Positions 11,597 to 50,200 of a stretch of DNA of 64,000 nucleotides are shown one piece after another. Each line of letters begins with the position of its first letter. Within the stretch, counting starts at the first letter, position 1. The translations under genes were made by a program, and so were the position numbers. The notes beneath the pieces were generated by a model, which was not told the origin of the DNA, ran no database searches, and saw only the letters and a program-made list of their open reading frames with translations. Source of the stretch: Mastigias papua (taxonomy: Eukaryota; Cnidaria; Scyphozoa; Rhizostomeae; Mastigiidae); NCBI GenBank assembly GCA_964019165.1, contig OZ025274.1, positions 6,588,368-6,652,367 of the forward strand, written 5' to 3'.

Positions 11597-12384
11597 GTAT
11601 AAATAAAATGCATTATTATTATTTTTGTCACATGGTGCATGGTGGCTCCCTTATCCTCCATTTTGATCTGCAGTAACGTTTTCAAGCATTGACGGTCCGT
11701 GGTGATAGAAAGTTGGGGACCACTGAAGTAAAACCTGACACAGATTAAAATATAACTTTATTTGTCAAACATCCTCTTGTTTGCTATCAATTTCCCCTTT
11801 ACTTTATGTATTTGACTTTGTCTATCTTCTTCAAAGGCCTGTTAATTTTGGTATAAAGTAGTCATGGTAAGCTGGATGTGCAGCAGATAGGACAGGAAGC
11901 AATGAAGGTATCTACTTTGAACCTTCATCAAGACAGGTTTGAGGAACAGTCTGCTGAAATGATCACTTTGCTCGAAGTTTTCTTTCACTTAACATGTTGT
12001 AGGAATAGAGCGGCTTCTTATAATATAAATGCAATTTTATGATGATGCTAAGCGTACAGTTTCAGCTGATTTTCAGTTATTCTCTTACAAATTTAAAAGT
12101 TAACTTAGTTATCTTTAATTGTCGTTTGATTCCTCATAGATCTTTTAAGTGCAATTGCTTTTGTCGTATATTTTAGAAACTTTTAAGCCTTATGGGCACA
12201 ACAACCCTTTTTAAGTTCCATTTTGCTTTGCTTTGCCTCTCTGGTCTTCTAGAAATCTGACTATCAAGACAGAATAACTATTGTGCTACTCAGATAAGGT
12301 CATCAGTCTGTTAGCTTCAGCAACTTACTCAATGGAGTAAAAAGTAATTACTACCTTAATCTAAATGCTCTCAATTAGCATCAA
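11597..12384. other. No gene seen
   Basis: AT-rich sequence with only short open frames. A short AAATAAAATG stretch near 11601 directly follows the MITE. Nothing else was identified before the LINE relic. Confidence 0.5.
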
Positions 12385-13620
12385 GCAATGGCTGCAGTAT
12401 ACTCATTGATCTTCACAAAGCTATCGACACTGCTAACCATGAAATTCTGCTAAGAAAACTAGAGCATTAGGGTCATTCAAAAAGTACTTAGCGGAAAAAA
12501 TTGTCACTTTGACTCCCCCACCCCCTTATGTAACGGCTTATCACACTCTAACTAATACCTCCTCTTTTGTTACGTAACATTCTGGTATAAAACCCCCTCA
12601 ACAAGACCAACCTCAAATTTTGTAAGAGAATATATTTTTATAAGAACATTAAATTAAATCTCAAGAAATCGCTGAAATTCAAGAGTGATTAAGGATAATA
12701 CAACACTGAAGCTCTATGAGGTTTTGAACTCTTTTTTTACTGGAGTATTTTTAGACAGCATTCATCAAAAAGTGAAAAATTAAAAATATTGCTTAAAACT
12801 GTTGATGTTACGTAACAAAAGTAACTTGACATCCCCACCCCATCAGTTTGTTTCAATAAATGGCCATTACACTAGGAAATGGAGATCCCCTATAGTGCTT
12901 CACAGGGATCAGTGCTTGACCCTCTTTTATTCCAAATTTTTTATTCATGATGTACCGAATGTGTCAAACAATATCAAAATCTATCTTTTTGCAGATGATA
13001 CAGATATTTACGTTCATATGTCGAATCAGTGTTTGAATTGCAAAAAAGCCCTTGGAGTCATCTCACATGAGCTTCCTAGGTCTTACACTTCCAGTATATA
13101 AAGCTCTCAAACTTCTGAAACTGCAAGACATATTTCGAGTCAAAATGCTTTATTTTATATTTCAATCTGTCAACAAAATAAACCCTATGTGTTTTCATAA
13201 TTCCTCTACTGGCATTTCTATCGTGGCGATGTCTTTCTGATTGATAAAAGTAGCCTTCAATATGGTTTGAAGTCTATTCATCATATGGCAGCAAAATGTG
13301 GAATGATCTTCCAGATGAGTTAAGAAATGCACCTTCTAAATTTTCTTGTCGAAATCATCTTGAAAAACATATTCTCAATTCTTTATAATTCTCGGAAAAA
13401 TTTGCAAGAAAAAGTACGTGCACTGCTATTGATCAAACTATTACCTCTAATTGAAAGGGACTTTCCTCTCGTTACTGTTCGGACTACTGGGAGAGCTCTC
13501 CTATACAAAATTTAATTTTTCTGTACAGATTAGAAAATATTGTACATTATTTTATATTTGTATCGTATTAATTGTTAATTGTAATGGTATTTCATAAAAG
13601 TATGAAAATGAAACGAGCAT
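12385..13620 (+). mobile_element. LINE reverse-transcriptase relic, interrupted
   Basis: At 12387-12472 the frame reads ILIDLHKAIDTANHEILLRK, a degraded form of the reverse-transcriptase block that contains the first catalytic Asp. It resumes after 12843 with VSINGHYTR, then a frame-shifted PQGS region, then KIYLFADDTDIYV carrying the FADD catalytic motif. C-terminal pieces follow: ALKLLKLQDIFRVKMLYFIF near 13094 and YGSKMWNDLPDELRNAPSKF near 13275. The family is CR1/L2-like by motif order. Several frameshifts and stops show it is dead. The stretch 12473-12842 does not belong to it and is listed separately. The 3' tail near 13540-13620 ends in an A-rich TATGAAAATGAAA. Confidence 0.8.
12473..12842. 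mobile_element. Insertion inside the LINE relic, type unknown
   Basis: The LINE protein breaks after LLRKLEH and resumes at FVSINGHYTR. Intact relatives have only about 20 residues here. The roughly 370 bp between has no coding match. It begins GGGTCATTCAAAAAGTACT and contains TTGACTCCCCCACCCCC near the left and TTGACATCCCCACCCC near the right, plus GTTACGTAAC on both sides. I infer a nested repeat element. Exact ends and target duplication are not resolved. Confidence 0.45.
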
Positions 13621-14376
13621 TTTGCCCTATGTTCTGATCGGTGTTATTAATTGCGTGCTATAGTTATTACAGAACTAAATGTACACTCTAGGACTGTTAG
13701 AGATCTATGAAATGTTTCATTTTCTAATTCTTCAATGAACAGAGTCTGTCATATCGACATAGGCCCATCTATGCTCTGACATGTGAAATATCCGTGGTTT
13801 ACCGCAGATTCTTCATCAAACTCCCTTTACAGTACTACCACAATGAACTGCGACAGGGCCTAATTCCCTTTTCTTGCATTTATTGCAACTGGATGCACAA
13901 CAATATATACCACTTTTCTCCCTTGCTGTTTTGTGTGCGAAGCCTTTCTTCTCCCTCGCTGGTTTTTTGTGAGTGTGCGAAGCACAAGAAGCAATGATAT
14001 CCAGATGATTTTAATTTGGCTGATTTCCATTCAAAACTAGGATAAAGGATACTCTTTTCTTAATTTTTATTTATTTTCTATCTTTTTATCACATTTACTT
14101 TGTATCTTTAAAGATCTGTAATATATATATTTTCCACATTCCTACTTGCACTTTCTCAATTTAAAGTTCGCGGGCCAACAAAAACCTATTATTCACAGCG
14201 ACAGATTACTCGACTCAGTCCTCCGTCCTTGTCCTTGCCTCATTTGCATCAGTTGTGATCTTATATCGAGGTTATAATTGGATACTGATGTTTTTATACT
14301 CTAAGCCATCTTTAAATCGAAACTAAACTAAATGCAGAAATGCTAAAGTTGTATATGCCTCATGCTTTCAGTTACA
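13621..14376. other. No gene seen; presumed DEPDC5 upstream region
   Basis: No coding similarity. The last few hundred bases must include the DEPDC5 promoter and 5' leader. No TATA box or initiator could be assigned with confidence. Confidence 0.4.
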
Positions 14377-14439
14377 ATGGCAGCTGTCTTAACTGCAAGT
14401 GGGTTAGCTAGACTCAATTTAAACCAGCTGCTTCGGTGA
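14377..14439 (+). promoter_or_regulatory. Upstream ORF, 20 codons, in frame with DEPDC5
   Basis: An ATG at 14377 opens a 20-residue frame rich in Ala, Leu and Arg that ends at TGA 14437-14439. It lies in the same frame as the DEPDC5 start at 14452, with four sense codons between. If the leader includes it, it could reduce initiation at the main ATG. Without the TGA it would extend DEPDC5 by 25 residues. Whether it is transcribed is unknown. Confidence 0.4.
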
Positions 14440-14451
14440 TATATCGCAAAA

Positions 14452-39551
<25,100 letters not shown>

Positions 39552-42500
39552 ATGATTAGATTTTTCTAGCGAATTTCCCCTGTAGATAAATATTGACCGA
39601 AGTCCCTTTCTTTCATAACAAATTTGATCTGTTGCTTTTTGTAGGTAAGCAAACATTCTTCTTGTATTTAGGAATTATTCATTGTAAGAGTATTGCACTG
39701 AGAGGAATTACAGTTACTCCCTTGGTAATGTAAGCCGAGGAGCTGTATTCTACAGCTACGTTCTAAGAAGTAAAACATGATATATGAAATATTGTCAGTA
39801 CAAGATTGCAGCTGTGCTTTGCTCACATAATTTGCTTTTCGGGTTGTAGTATCTTGTGCGGCTTTGTGCTTACCCAATACTCATGTATTAGAAGCCATTA
39901 CTGCTTCGCTAACTTTCCTCCTACCTTCTGTGGAACAGCATAGTTCAGAGTAACTTTATTTCTTATTGAATATTTCCTGTTCAAGTTGATAGATTTCTTT
40001 TGTAATTTTTCGAGCCTCATGGGAAATCATAGCAATATTGAGAGTTAAGGGAATTGCAGCAAAATCTACTTGTAGTTTATGAACTGGGAATTCCCTATGT
40101 GGAATATCAATGGAAGAATGACGTCGCAACAAATACAAAGTTATAAGAAAGAATGCTAATATCAAATGAAAGCTTTTTTATTTTTTGCATGATGTAGTTT
40201 TATCTTGTTTGATTCTGTTGCTTTCAAGCTGTTATAATCATCCATGCCAGTTGAATACCATAACGTGTCCTTTGAAGTCTGATAACCACTAATTTACTGA
40301 AAAATTTTAGGATTTTGATCTTGTAGAAGGAAAAGTCTTCGCTAAGCACCATAAATACGGTATTTCTGCTAGATCTAAGCCTTTTGCTAGTTAAGAATTG
40401 AACCTCAGATTTACTTTATCCCCAGCAGTCATTGAAAGTATATTTTCCTGTCCCTAGCTGGAATTTGGATGATTTTTTGCTCCCAGAGGTCGTGTTAAGT
40501 TTCTCCCAAGGGCTTACGTGCTCGTGCCTTTCTCGTTCGTTGCACTATATTGTTGTTTTGGTTATAACGAAATCATTAGGCCATGATCCGAGAGCTCTTC
40601 TTTGGAATTTGAGGCATATGTGAGACATATGGATTACATTCTTGTCTTTCTACCACAGCACCAACAGCATACTAAGGTATGTTGGTTCTTCTTCATTTTT
40701 TCAGAGAAAACTCTTTGTTCCTTGAAAGCTAGCTTGTCACCGGAAATAAGCTAAGGTAGTTTAGGTGCTAAGTCGTAAATGAACTTGCTTGCAAGTACAT
40801 GAAATAGATTCCAAAAGAAAAATCCGTACAGTTGGAATTTAATGCAACTTTTTCATAAAATTCCAATAAGTGGTTGACACGTTATAGGCTTGTTAGCGTA
40901 TGAAAAGAAGGGAATTTTCTGACAGATTTTGATAAGCAAAACAATAGGCTTAGCGGCACTACAAAAGAACTCTGAAACGAGGACAGCTTTAATGACCCGT
41001 AGCTCAAACTGTTGACACTACGGTACCGTTTTACCGGTACTTAAATCGAATTTACAATGTGATGCAAATGCCATATCATCATGAAATTTTGGGATAATAT
41101 CAGTAAGGTATTGCTCTACCTGTGCTTAAGAGTTAATTCTAAGAACCGAACCAATTTAAAAAAGTCTTGATATGAAGTTTGAAACTTTAGTAACTTTTCT
41201 CCCCTAGTACCAATTCAGAATTAACGCAAACCATAGCAAAGACCAGAATCAGATCCACTTGTATGCTAAATTTCAACATTGTACCTAACTTGCATCCAGT
41301 TGTAAATGACGCTCAAACTTAGCCTACTTACAGCTGCTCGGGTCCACGATAATGGCTGCTGCTCGAACGTCGGAAAGCTAAAATAGAATTCGTGGCTTGT
41401 AAAGCTTGATGCTGTAATGAAACTAGCAGAATGTTAAGTCAAACGATTGAGCATGAGTTTGAATATACATTTATTCCTAGTCGAACATCATTTTACACAT
41501 GAAAAGTTACACAGAGGCAAGAAATGCACGACAGTTTTGTAAAGCTGGACGTTTGTTAGGATTTGGCTCCGCAGTGGCGGGACTTTCTAGCTTGGGGCAA
41601 TCGTATTTTTCTCTGTTTATTTCTTCCAGGATATAATTTTTGTTGTTTGAAATGATTGAATGGCAACGATAAGCATCATAAATTCTAAAAAAACTGAGGC
41701 AAAATTCTCTATACGTTTTCCATAAAGCACGCGACATTGAGCACGAATTGTGCACTTTTGGGTTAGATTTGCGGGAAGAAGTCGAACAGGTAGCAGATCT
41801 GCCTTTTTAGGCTAAAATTCGGATACAGGACAAGGGTAGTTCTGTTGTAGTAGAATGCAAGCCATCGGATTTTTCCCAAATGTTCAAAAACTCAGAATAT
41901 TATTAACTGAAAGTAACTACATTTTTGAATTTTTTCTGTTTAGAAAGCAGGTCTTTTTAGTCTGTGTAAGTGCAGTACTTGCTAGATTGTTTGTGCTGTT
42001 ACGGCAGTTCTTCTGGGCTGTAATTGTCAACAGTAATAACATTTGCCCAACCCTAACATGGACTTTATCACAAATTCCTCTTCAAGTTGATAACATAATG
42101 AACTTTGAAGCTTTAGTTGGCATACTGTTTTAGCAAACATTTGATTCTTTGACTACAGCTTTTTTGCGACTTTGGTAAGCACGTTTGTGTATCGTTTGTC
42201 TGAAATGTTATTAATTGTATGACGACTAGTAGCATTCCAAGTTATAGATATGAAAAATGCCAAATTGAGAACTGGTGAATTCTCGCAGTCCCGATTTCAT
42301 GCGTGTTTCATGCTACATTGCAGAAGTCACGATGAAAGTGCATTGTAGGCGCAGTTATTCGATATAGCAGAGGATAAAAGATTCGATAAATATCGCTTTT
42401 GAGTTACTACAGATTCATAATAAATTAATTCTTGGTGAACTAAATATAAACATTGTGAAGATAATCTACATGTATAACTTTTGACTGCTATACAACAGAG

Positions 42501-43096
42501 AGACTAAGCTACCCTTTCACTTTATTTTGCACATACGTATGTTATCAATCTACAGTTAACTTAAGCCAGATGTGCAAGAAGAATATAATTTACCTGAAAT
42601 TTGGTGTTGAATTATTATACATCAGAACTTCATTGAAGATACCCTTATGGATGCCCATAAATTGTTCTATAGAGCATGGAAAGTAATGAACCATCGAAGG
42701 GGAGTTTCTTGCTAATTACGGTATAATTTATATGGGGGGTATAAAGCATTATGACATACGTTGGTAAAAGAACCAGTCTTATGGATTTGGATGATCTAAA
42801 TCATCAGTTACTTAGCTGCTGTTGCATGCCTGATTCTAGATTTGAGAAAACCACGGTTTAACTTAGTTCTTAGAACGAATATACTTAACTCAGAGCCTTC
42901 TCTATTGCTCTGTTAACGTCATTTGAGAACTTCGGATTTGTTTGCAAGCAATTGGGGAAGGCCAGGTATTAGAATGTGGTTCATGCAGAACCGGGTGATA
43001 TGAGCAATGATAGTCTTGGTTTGTAATTTAGAATTATTCAATGGCTGGTCCTAGCAAAATCTAAGACAAATAAATTATATACAAGTGAGATTTGGA
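39552..43096. other. Convergent intergenic region, no gene seen
   Basis: This holds the 3' ends of both host genes. No AATAAA was noticed shortly downstream of the DEPDC5 stop. On the minus strand an AATAAA (42521-42526 on +) lies about 570 nt past the TRAF stop and could be its polyadenylation signal, untested. No coding similarity otherwise. Confidence 0.5.
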
Positions 43097-44253
43097 TCAT
43101 GGCTCGCTGCTGCCATCACAGTCAATTGCTATCTTTATAAATATGGTATCGTCTTTAATGTAATTTCTTGTTTCCACATCTTCTTGCTTTGCGAATTTTG
43201 CGCCTCCAAAACTTGCATTTTTCTCCAGTCTTGGCCGGCCTAAGAATGGTTCATTATCTTGGCATGGGTTTGGCTTTATGCTGAATTTTATGTGCTTTCT
43301 TGCAGCAGGATCCTCTGTTTGGTCCAGCAAATAGAATGTGACACGGTAATCGAACGGCCATTTCAACAAAGCATCATATGCACCTTTTAGGAAAAACACA
43401 ATGTGAGGTTGCGAGAAAATTACCATTTTATGCCCTTTTGCACTCCTGCATTTAGAACTCTTTATGACAGTTACCACCAAACTACGAATACAGGCTTATT
43501 TGCTTTGAGGAACGCTTTTAGAAGTCACTAAAACGCTAGCTAATTATTTTAGTAAAGTCGTACATACAGCATAGTATTGTGATCGTGATATATGGGCCAC
43601 AACCTGGAGGTTTTTATTTAGTGAGGCAATCTATAAGTCAATAGAGTCAGTAGATCAGTTAATAAGCTACTCAGTCATTCAACCCTACAGTAAACCAGCC
43701 AATCACCATTCAGTCTGCAAACCAGCCAACCAATTAGCCAGCTAGTCGACCTGCCAATCAATCTGTGACTTCATAAGACACATGAAAGTTGTTTGTCTTG
43801 CAGTTCAATAGTAGAATAGGGAATATCAGACGAAATATGATTTTAGCTTTAAGTGCATAGTATACAGTTGTTCTTACCTCTGAGAACACTTATAAAAACA
43901 GACATGTGAGTCCCTTTGCCTTTGCCATCACCATTCAAACATACAGATGCAGCCAAACGGTATCCATGCTTGCTTGTAGTAAAACTTGGACTGAACAATG
44001 TTGGCAAGGAGCCTGCTTTTGCTTCCTTCAGTTTCCTCGTGTAATCCTCTATGCGCCAGATGAGCTGGTTCCGTGAAATGCGCTCAACATCTGCTAATCT
44101 TTCCTGGTGATTTTGCAGAAGATTCAAATGATCCTGCAGTTGTGCATCGTGTGATTCAAGCCTTTTGTGGTGCTCCATAACGAGATCATAGATAAGGCGA
44201 ACATGCTCTATGATTCCAGTTTTGTAGTGCTTTGGCAATTTTTCTCTGCTTGC
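43097..44253 (-). CDS. TRAF exons 9-10: coiled coil and MATH domain
   Basis: Exon 9 begins ASREKLPKHYKTGIIEHVRL and continues as a His/Leu/Gln-rich heptad stretch (LESHDAQLQDHLNLLQNHQE) that should trimerise. It then enters MATH with QLIWRIEDYTRKLKEAKAG, LFSPSFTTSKHGYRLAASV, LNGDGKGKGTHMSVF and SVLRG. Exon 10 continues AYDALLKWPFDYRV and YLLDQ, and ends FGGAKFAK and NYIKDDTIFIKIAID before TGA. These are signature TRAF-C strings in the right order and length. This domain binds receptor tails. Confidence 0.95.
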
Positions 44254-47200
44254 CTGAGGGAAAAAGATGATTTCGGGGGTTAGGAATTTATCTATCACTC
44301 TGACAGAGTCCCCATCGAGCGTTGATTTTCTCATTGAATGTAGACAATGTAAATGTCCAAAAATGCAACGTTCTACAGTAGCAGATAGGTTGTTCATTTA
44401 GACTAGAATGCATTCTTGCATTTGGCATTTTGTTGACAAATCATCATTATAAGATTGGTTTTATCACCTATTGACAAATTTTTTCACTACTCAAGTGGGA
44501 GAAAACTTCTTAAAAACTTAGCTTTATAACTGTACTTCGACAATCAGACTCATACATTGAAATTAAGCTTTCTCATTTCATAATGTCGTAAAGAGAATTT
44601 GTTATTGTATGATGTTAATAATGTCCTTTGCAAAAGGTGAGTGCATTTGTAGCACAGGCAAGGCGTGAGTCACTAGTAGAAAGGGCTGCATTTGGCTCCT
44701 GCATTTGCTGTCGTTATCTAGGACCATTGACTTGGGAATAGGGGTTATCCATACTCTTAGTAGAGGGGCATTTCTCTCAATACCTGGAGACCGTTGTTCT
44801 CATTGTGTAGCTTTCTATAGGAAAGCACTGGAAGGATGAGTGAAATAGGTAAATAATTTAATGTTGTTAAAGAAACCAGAGAGGATGTTACTCACCCTGT
44901 GCGAGCAGCCAATATCTTCGTATTGGCACATGATTTTCGTTCTAGGGCAGTCCTGCTCAATATGAGCGTCCAGCTACAAGACAATATTCTGATTAGACGG
45001 AAGGCAGACCACTTGGCAATGATATATTTAGGTAGAGATGTATTGGTTTTATATTAGTTTTATTAGTAAAGACAATGCAGAGCTATAAATTTTTCATCTA
45101 CTCTAGCTGCAAGATTGTTATAGTTAATGGAATTGCATTTAGATGGCACCATATCACATTACGTCCATTTTCATCGTAGAATTGTATACATGTGAGTAAA
45201 ACAATCCACAGTTACCAGAAACCTGCTTTAAAAGTAGTCCTGCTTGAAGAGCTTACTTACAAAATAAACTCTATATTTACAAACTAGTTACTTCTGAAAG
45301 AATGCTACTTTAGTGAAAGAAATGAGGAAGGAAATGGGAAAAGAAAACTGGACTTTCAGTTTTTGGAGAACATCGTATAAGCTTTCAATCCAGATAAAAG
45401 CGAAGAAATACGGACGACAATCTTGATTCTAAATCGAGCATGTTTCAAGCTTTTCGATGCATTTGAGCAGCATAGCAATCATGCTAGCACTATATCTAGG
45501 TTATTTCCCATTAATTTTAGGATTTTCCATTACTCTAATTGGGAAGTTTTGAAATCGATTTGAATTCTTGAATATAGAATAAAATTGGTTTTGTAATTCA
45601 CATGGGATCGTTCTATCTACACTATACTATTGTGTGCCTTCTCCCATGAATGAAAGGAACAGGATAAGAGGTCTTGGTCTTAAGAATGTAGTGATATAAG
45701 AGCACTAGATGGGCATTACCCCGAGGTTCAACTTTGGCCATAGACAGCATTATTTTCATAGAAATCAATACAGAAATGTATGCAATGGATAAAACTTACA
45801 TCCTCCCTCGCAATGGTCAGTTTCTTATCACACTTGTTTGGACATGGTAGAGGAACCTTCTTGCATTCCTCAAGATGTTTCTGCAACAACCAAAATAAAG
45901 AACAGGTAGTTTATACTCAAGTAAGTGAAGAGTTCATAGGAATATTGTGTCACCAATATTATGTTTAATGATTTCAAAAAATCATATTTAATGATATATT
46001 ATTTTTAAGATATGAGAAATACATTAACGAAGGGACTTTTGAGGGCGAATAAGCTTTTTGCATAACATGCATTTGAAGCGCCTTCTATTTCGTCACATAT
46101 CTTAGATACAAGTTAATATTTTGATTAGTAAAGAACATATCTCGAAGATAATTTTCATAATTATTTTATCATTTAATTGATTTTCTTATTAGCTGTGTAA
46201 TTCACTAATTCATTTTAGATTTCTATAAGATACACTCTTACCCTTTTGTCTTCTCGCAAATGCCTGTCATCACAATATGCGCAAGGAATTATGCGCTTAG
46301 GGCAATCCTTGTCCAAATGTTTTTGCAAGAATCTTCTCTGAAATTTCGCCCCACAATCATTGGCACACAGAATATCTGAGTATTCACATTTCTCATCGTG
46401 AGCCTACGATGTAATGATTGTAAACGATATGAATATTTGATTAGTGATTCAAAGGATTTGAGAGTCTATGTGCGAGGAATATTGCTTAGTACGCATAAAA
46501 TACTAGATATGAAAATATAAGAAGGGAATGGAGATCTTTGCCATATAAACCCATAATGGAATAGTTGACCGTGCACTGGTCAGCTCAATTTCAAATTCAT
46601 TTAGTAGCTGTACTCTTGGGAGCTTAGATATTAGAGTATCAACAGTATAATTTGAAATTAGGGCCTATATATCAAAAAAGCATTTAGCCACACTGTATGA
46701 AACTTGCTGATAAGAAAAACCCTCAATCTGAAAACCCAAGGAGCTAATTGTTATACGACAATGAGCGTTTTTGCCTCTTTAATGCAACAGATGCTGCGCT
46801 CTCAAGCAAAGCAAATCTTCAACACAATCATATAATCATACTCACTTGTGCTTCCCTGTATAGACCTTGCCAGTTACAGCCCCATTGATGGTTGTTGCAT
46901 ATCACTTCCAGTGCCATTACCTCGTCATTAAACTCTTGATCGACACTAGGCTGTTAAAATACCGTAAACTTACTTCATTAGCTAGGTATATACAATACAT
47001 CATGTCTATTATTTGTGGGTAAAATTGTGGTAGGACTTTTATTAACTTAGGAATCTCAAAACTTTCCATTGCTGCCATCTGATTGTTCAGCTGTTTGGGG
47101 TGATTTCTAAGTTTGCTAGAGAGTATGTCAGGCAGAGAGTCCGATAATCCAGGTTTTGTAATAGGCTCTATTGGCACTTGCATATTGCTAATGGTAGCTA

Positions 47201-50200
47201 TAGTGACAAAGCGTAGAACTTTTGATCGATTGCTTCGAAAGCCGTATTCCATTTACTTAGGGAGGGGTCATTATTTATGGTCGGGGTGGGGACTGGAGAG
47301 AAAGTGTTACATGCCTTCAAAAAAGTTTACCCCACCATTTGCTTAAGTCAAATTTTTTTTACCCCACTGAAGGAAAACAATAAAACAAGGGTACATTTAT
47401 GCTTAAATATGGTATATGTTTTTACACTACCCCTGTAGTCAAAAATTATTCTTCTACCCTACCTATCACAGCTTATTTTTTCAGTTACCCCACCATATTA
47501 TCTTCAGTCCCCACCCCGGTCATAAATAATGGCCACTCCCTTACACCACGTCATTACAAATAAATGCCAAAAAAGTTAATAAATCGGTGAGTAAAAGTCG
47601 TTTTCGAATCATATCCCTCTTGGATTGCACCAATTACAAGTTCAATGTTACGATATACTAAAGACAACAAAAGTTTGACAACAGGAAGCATAGCTTGTGA
47701 CAAGAGATTCTTTCGTGATCATGTATTGCAAAGAAAATTTCTCAGCCTTACCTTTCCTTTCTCAAACGGCGACTGATCAACAGGACATCTTGGTTCAACT
47801 CTACATAGAAAACACGCACAAATGATTTTGAAGTTCAATTGTTGAAAGTATGTTCTAGACACGTTTGCATTGTAATGAGAGGATTTATAGTCACCATGTG
47901 AATCGATACTGCACAGAGGAATCGTTTATAGCAGAAGTATGTCATATCAGCCACATTTTGTTTTCAAAAATGAAAACTCTAATATACTAGCAAAGTAATA
48001 GAAATGGAATCATATACATATCAAGTAACTGGAGGGCTTGACAAAAAGGAATTAGCAGTTACACAGCCAATTTCACGTTTCAGCTACTTAGCTGTTAGGA
48101 TGTTTAGCTTAGTACAGGAATACAATAATCCTCATTTTACAGGTATTTCCTGGAGATTACAGCAATGCCCTAGAGGAATTGAGAACACTAAAATTGCGAT
48201 GAGAATTATATGGCACTGGATTTTAGATTTATGTTTGCGTTGAATTAGGACAGGCTTGTAAATGTATCAAGGATTTAGTTTGGGCTCGAAAGATTATTTC
48301 TCTCACGATTGTATGAAGAAGTAAACAACTGAACTAGAATGGTATAGATACTGAAAAATATTTTATTGAAAGTATAATCTATTATTGCTCTTAAAGTCTT
48401 ATGTGTAGAGGCCATACGGCAGCGAATTTATCCTTTACATACTTCAGTGATATTCATTAAACTAACTTTTACATTATAAATTAATTCCTGAGCGATATAT
48501 CCTATTGAAAGGCTATCGCAAAGTAAAACATTTAAGGACTGCGTTTTCCTTCCTATTTTGCCCACTTGATGTCTAAATAGAAGATTCATTTAAATAGTTC
48601 TATTGTGCAGTGCTGTTATAATCAGCTAGCTATATCTGCAAGAGAATGGCAGATATCATTTTAAAAATTAGAAGAATGAGACGATAGGTAGCTTTAGCGG
48701 AACATGAGTTACTGGTAATTTCTGGATGCAGAATCTCAAGTATCTTTCAAAGAACTTTCAAATTATAGTTGCACTGTCAGCCTGCTATTCATCTCAAGCG
48801 CTTAATATTACCGTGCACTTGTGGGTTTTGACATTACCTTGAGACTTCTTGATGGCAACTGTAGCACAATCTATGCTCACACCCAAGTTTAACAGGATAG
48901 CGCAGGACATCTTTGCAGACTGGGCATGCGTGCTGTTTCCCCAATGGAAAAGCTAGTGTTATGTTTGGTCTATCTCGCCAGCCAGCTGGACTTTCCATAC
49001 TGGCACGGCTGGCCCTTCTTGAACTGTTGACCTATGATTTGAAAAGAAGGCGTTCATTTTATCTGTAGTTTTAACCAGTTGAATGTCCATATAGATAAAA
49101 ACGACCAATAAACTCCACCTCGTCTGAAACTCTTCCAAACATCCATCAACAAGTGTCACTAGTAAATGCTTTTACCTGTTTTCGGATACAATTCTTTATC
49201 AACAGTGGTTTTTCTTTGGAAATCGTCCTTCTTAAACCCTATTCATAACATCGATGGCAGCAAGTAAGTGATTAGAAGAGCATCATGGCTCTTGTCAAAT
49301 CGCTATAAATTTCACAACATCTCCTTCTGGAATTAAGCAGTTTATTTATTCTAAGCTTTAGTTTATAGCAATTGGGTAAAGATCCCATGGGTTTACGATT
49401 TATAGGATATAATTTAGTCAAGCAGGTAATAAAAATCGAAGTCGAATTTCATATGGATGCAGTAAATTTCTTATTCATATATCTTCCCACAAGCATCACT
49501 ACTATTAACTCTTAATCCAGCACCAATTTGCTACAAAAAACTGTTGATGCTATAACAAAAGAAACATACCGAAATATAAGAATAAGAATAATAAATTCAG
49601 TTCAAATTATAATAAGCCTAGTAATCATAAGATATCACTTCATGAGAAGAAATGCCAAGGGGGGCGGGAAGCAAGGGGAAGGTTGTCCCCAGCCCTTAAC
49701 CCGACAGGGGCCACTAAATGTTCTAAAATGATTCGTTGGTAATTTCAATAACTTTCACATGTCATAACGACGTTATAATGGGACCTCCGTAGTTCTCATT
49801 CGCTCCAGGCTCCAAGATAGCTCTCAGCAGACCTGTTCAGTGGTTAAAACAAACATTGGTATTCCCAAAAGGCAATTGCAATCTAATATGACAACTCTGT
49901 TTTTGGACTACAAATGAAGAATAATTGGTACAGAGTACTATTGAAATTGCTAAGTAAACGAAATGTGTATTCATCTCATCATTGCAAAGTTGATGTAAAG
50001 ATTGCTAAATATGAGAACAGCTGTATCAATTTTCCCAATGTGTTTGGATTTTATCATCGGCCTATAGTAAAGCAAACAGAGAGAAAAGAAGCAGAAGCCT
50101 CATCATGGATCTGTTATGAAATCGTATGGGATTCAGGTGGATAAATTGTACTATATTTTAATCGCACTGTATTTATATTCGTCTTCGTGTAATCAGAAAA

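Noticed and set aside
43610..43780. CCAGCCAATCA-type words as regulatory sites
   Set aside because: They form a degenerate tetranucleotide-derived tract in the last TRAF intron, without further structure.
48959..49159. 66-codon minus-strand frame over the TRAF RING exon
   Set aside because: It is another frame of exon 3 and its upstream intron; the RING is in a different frame.
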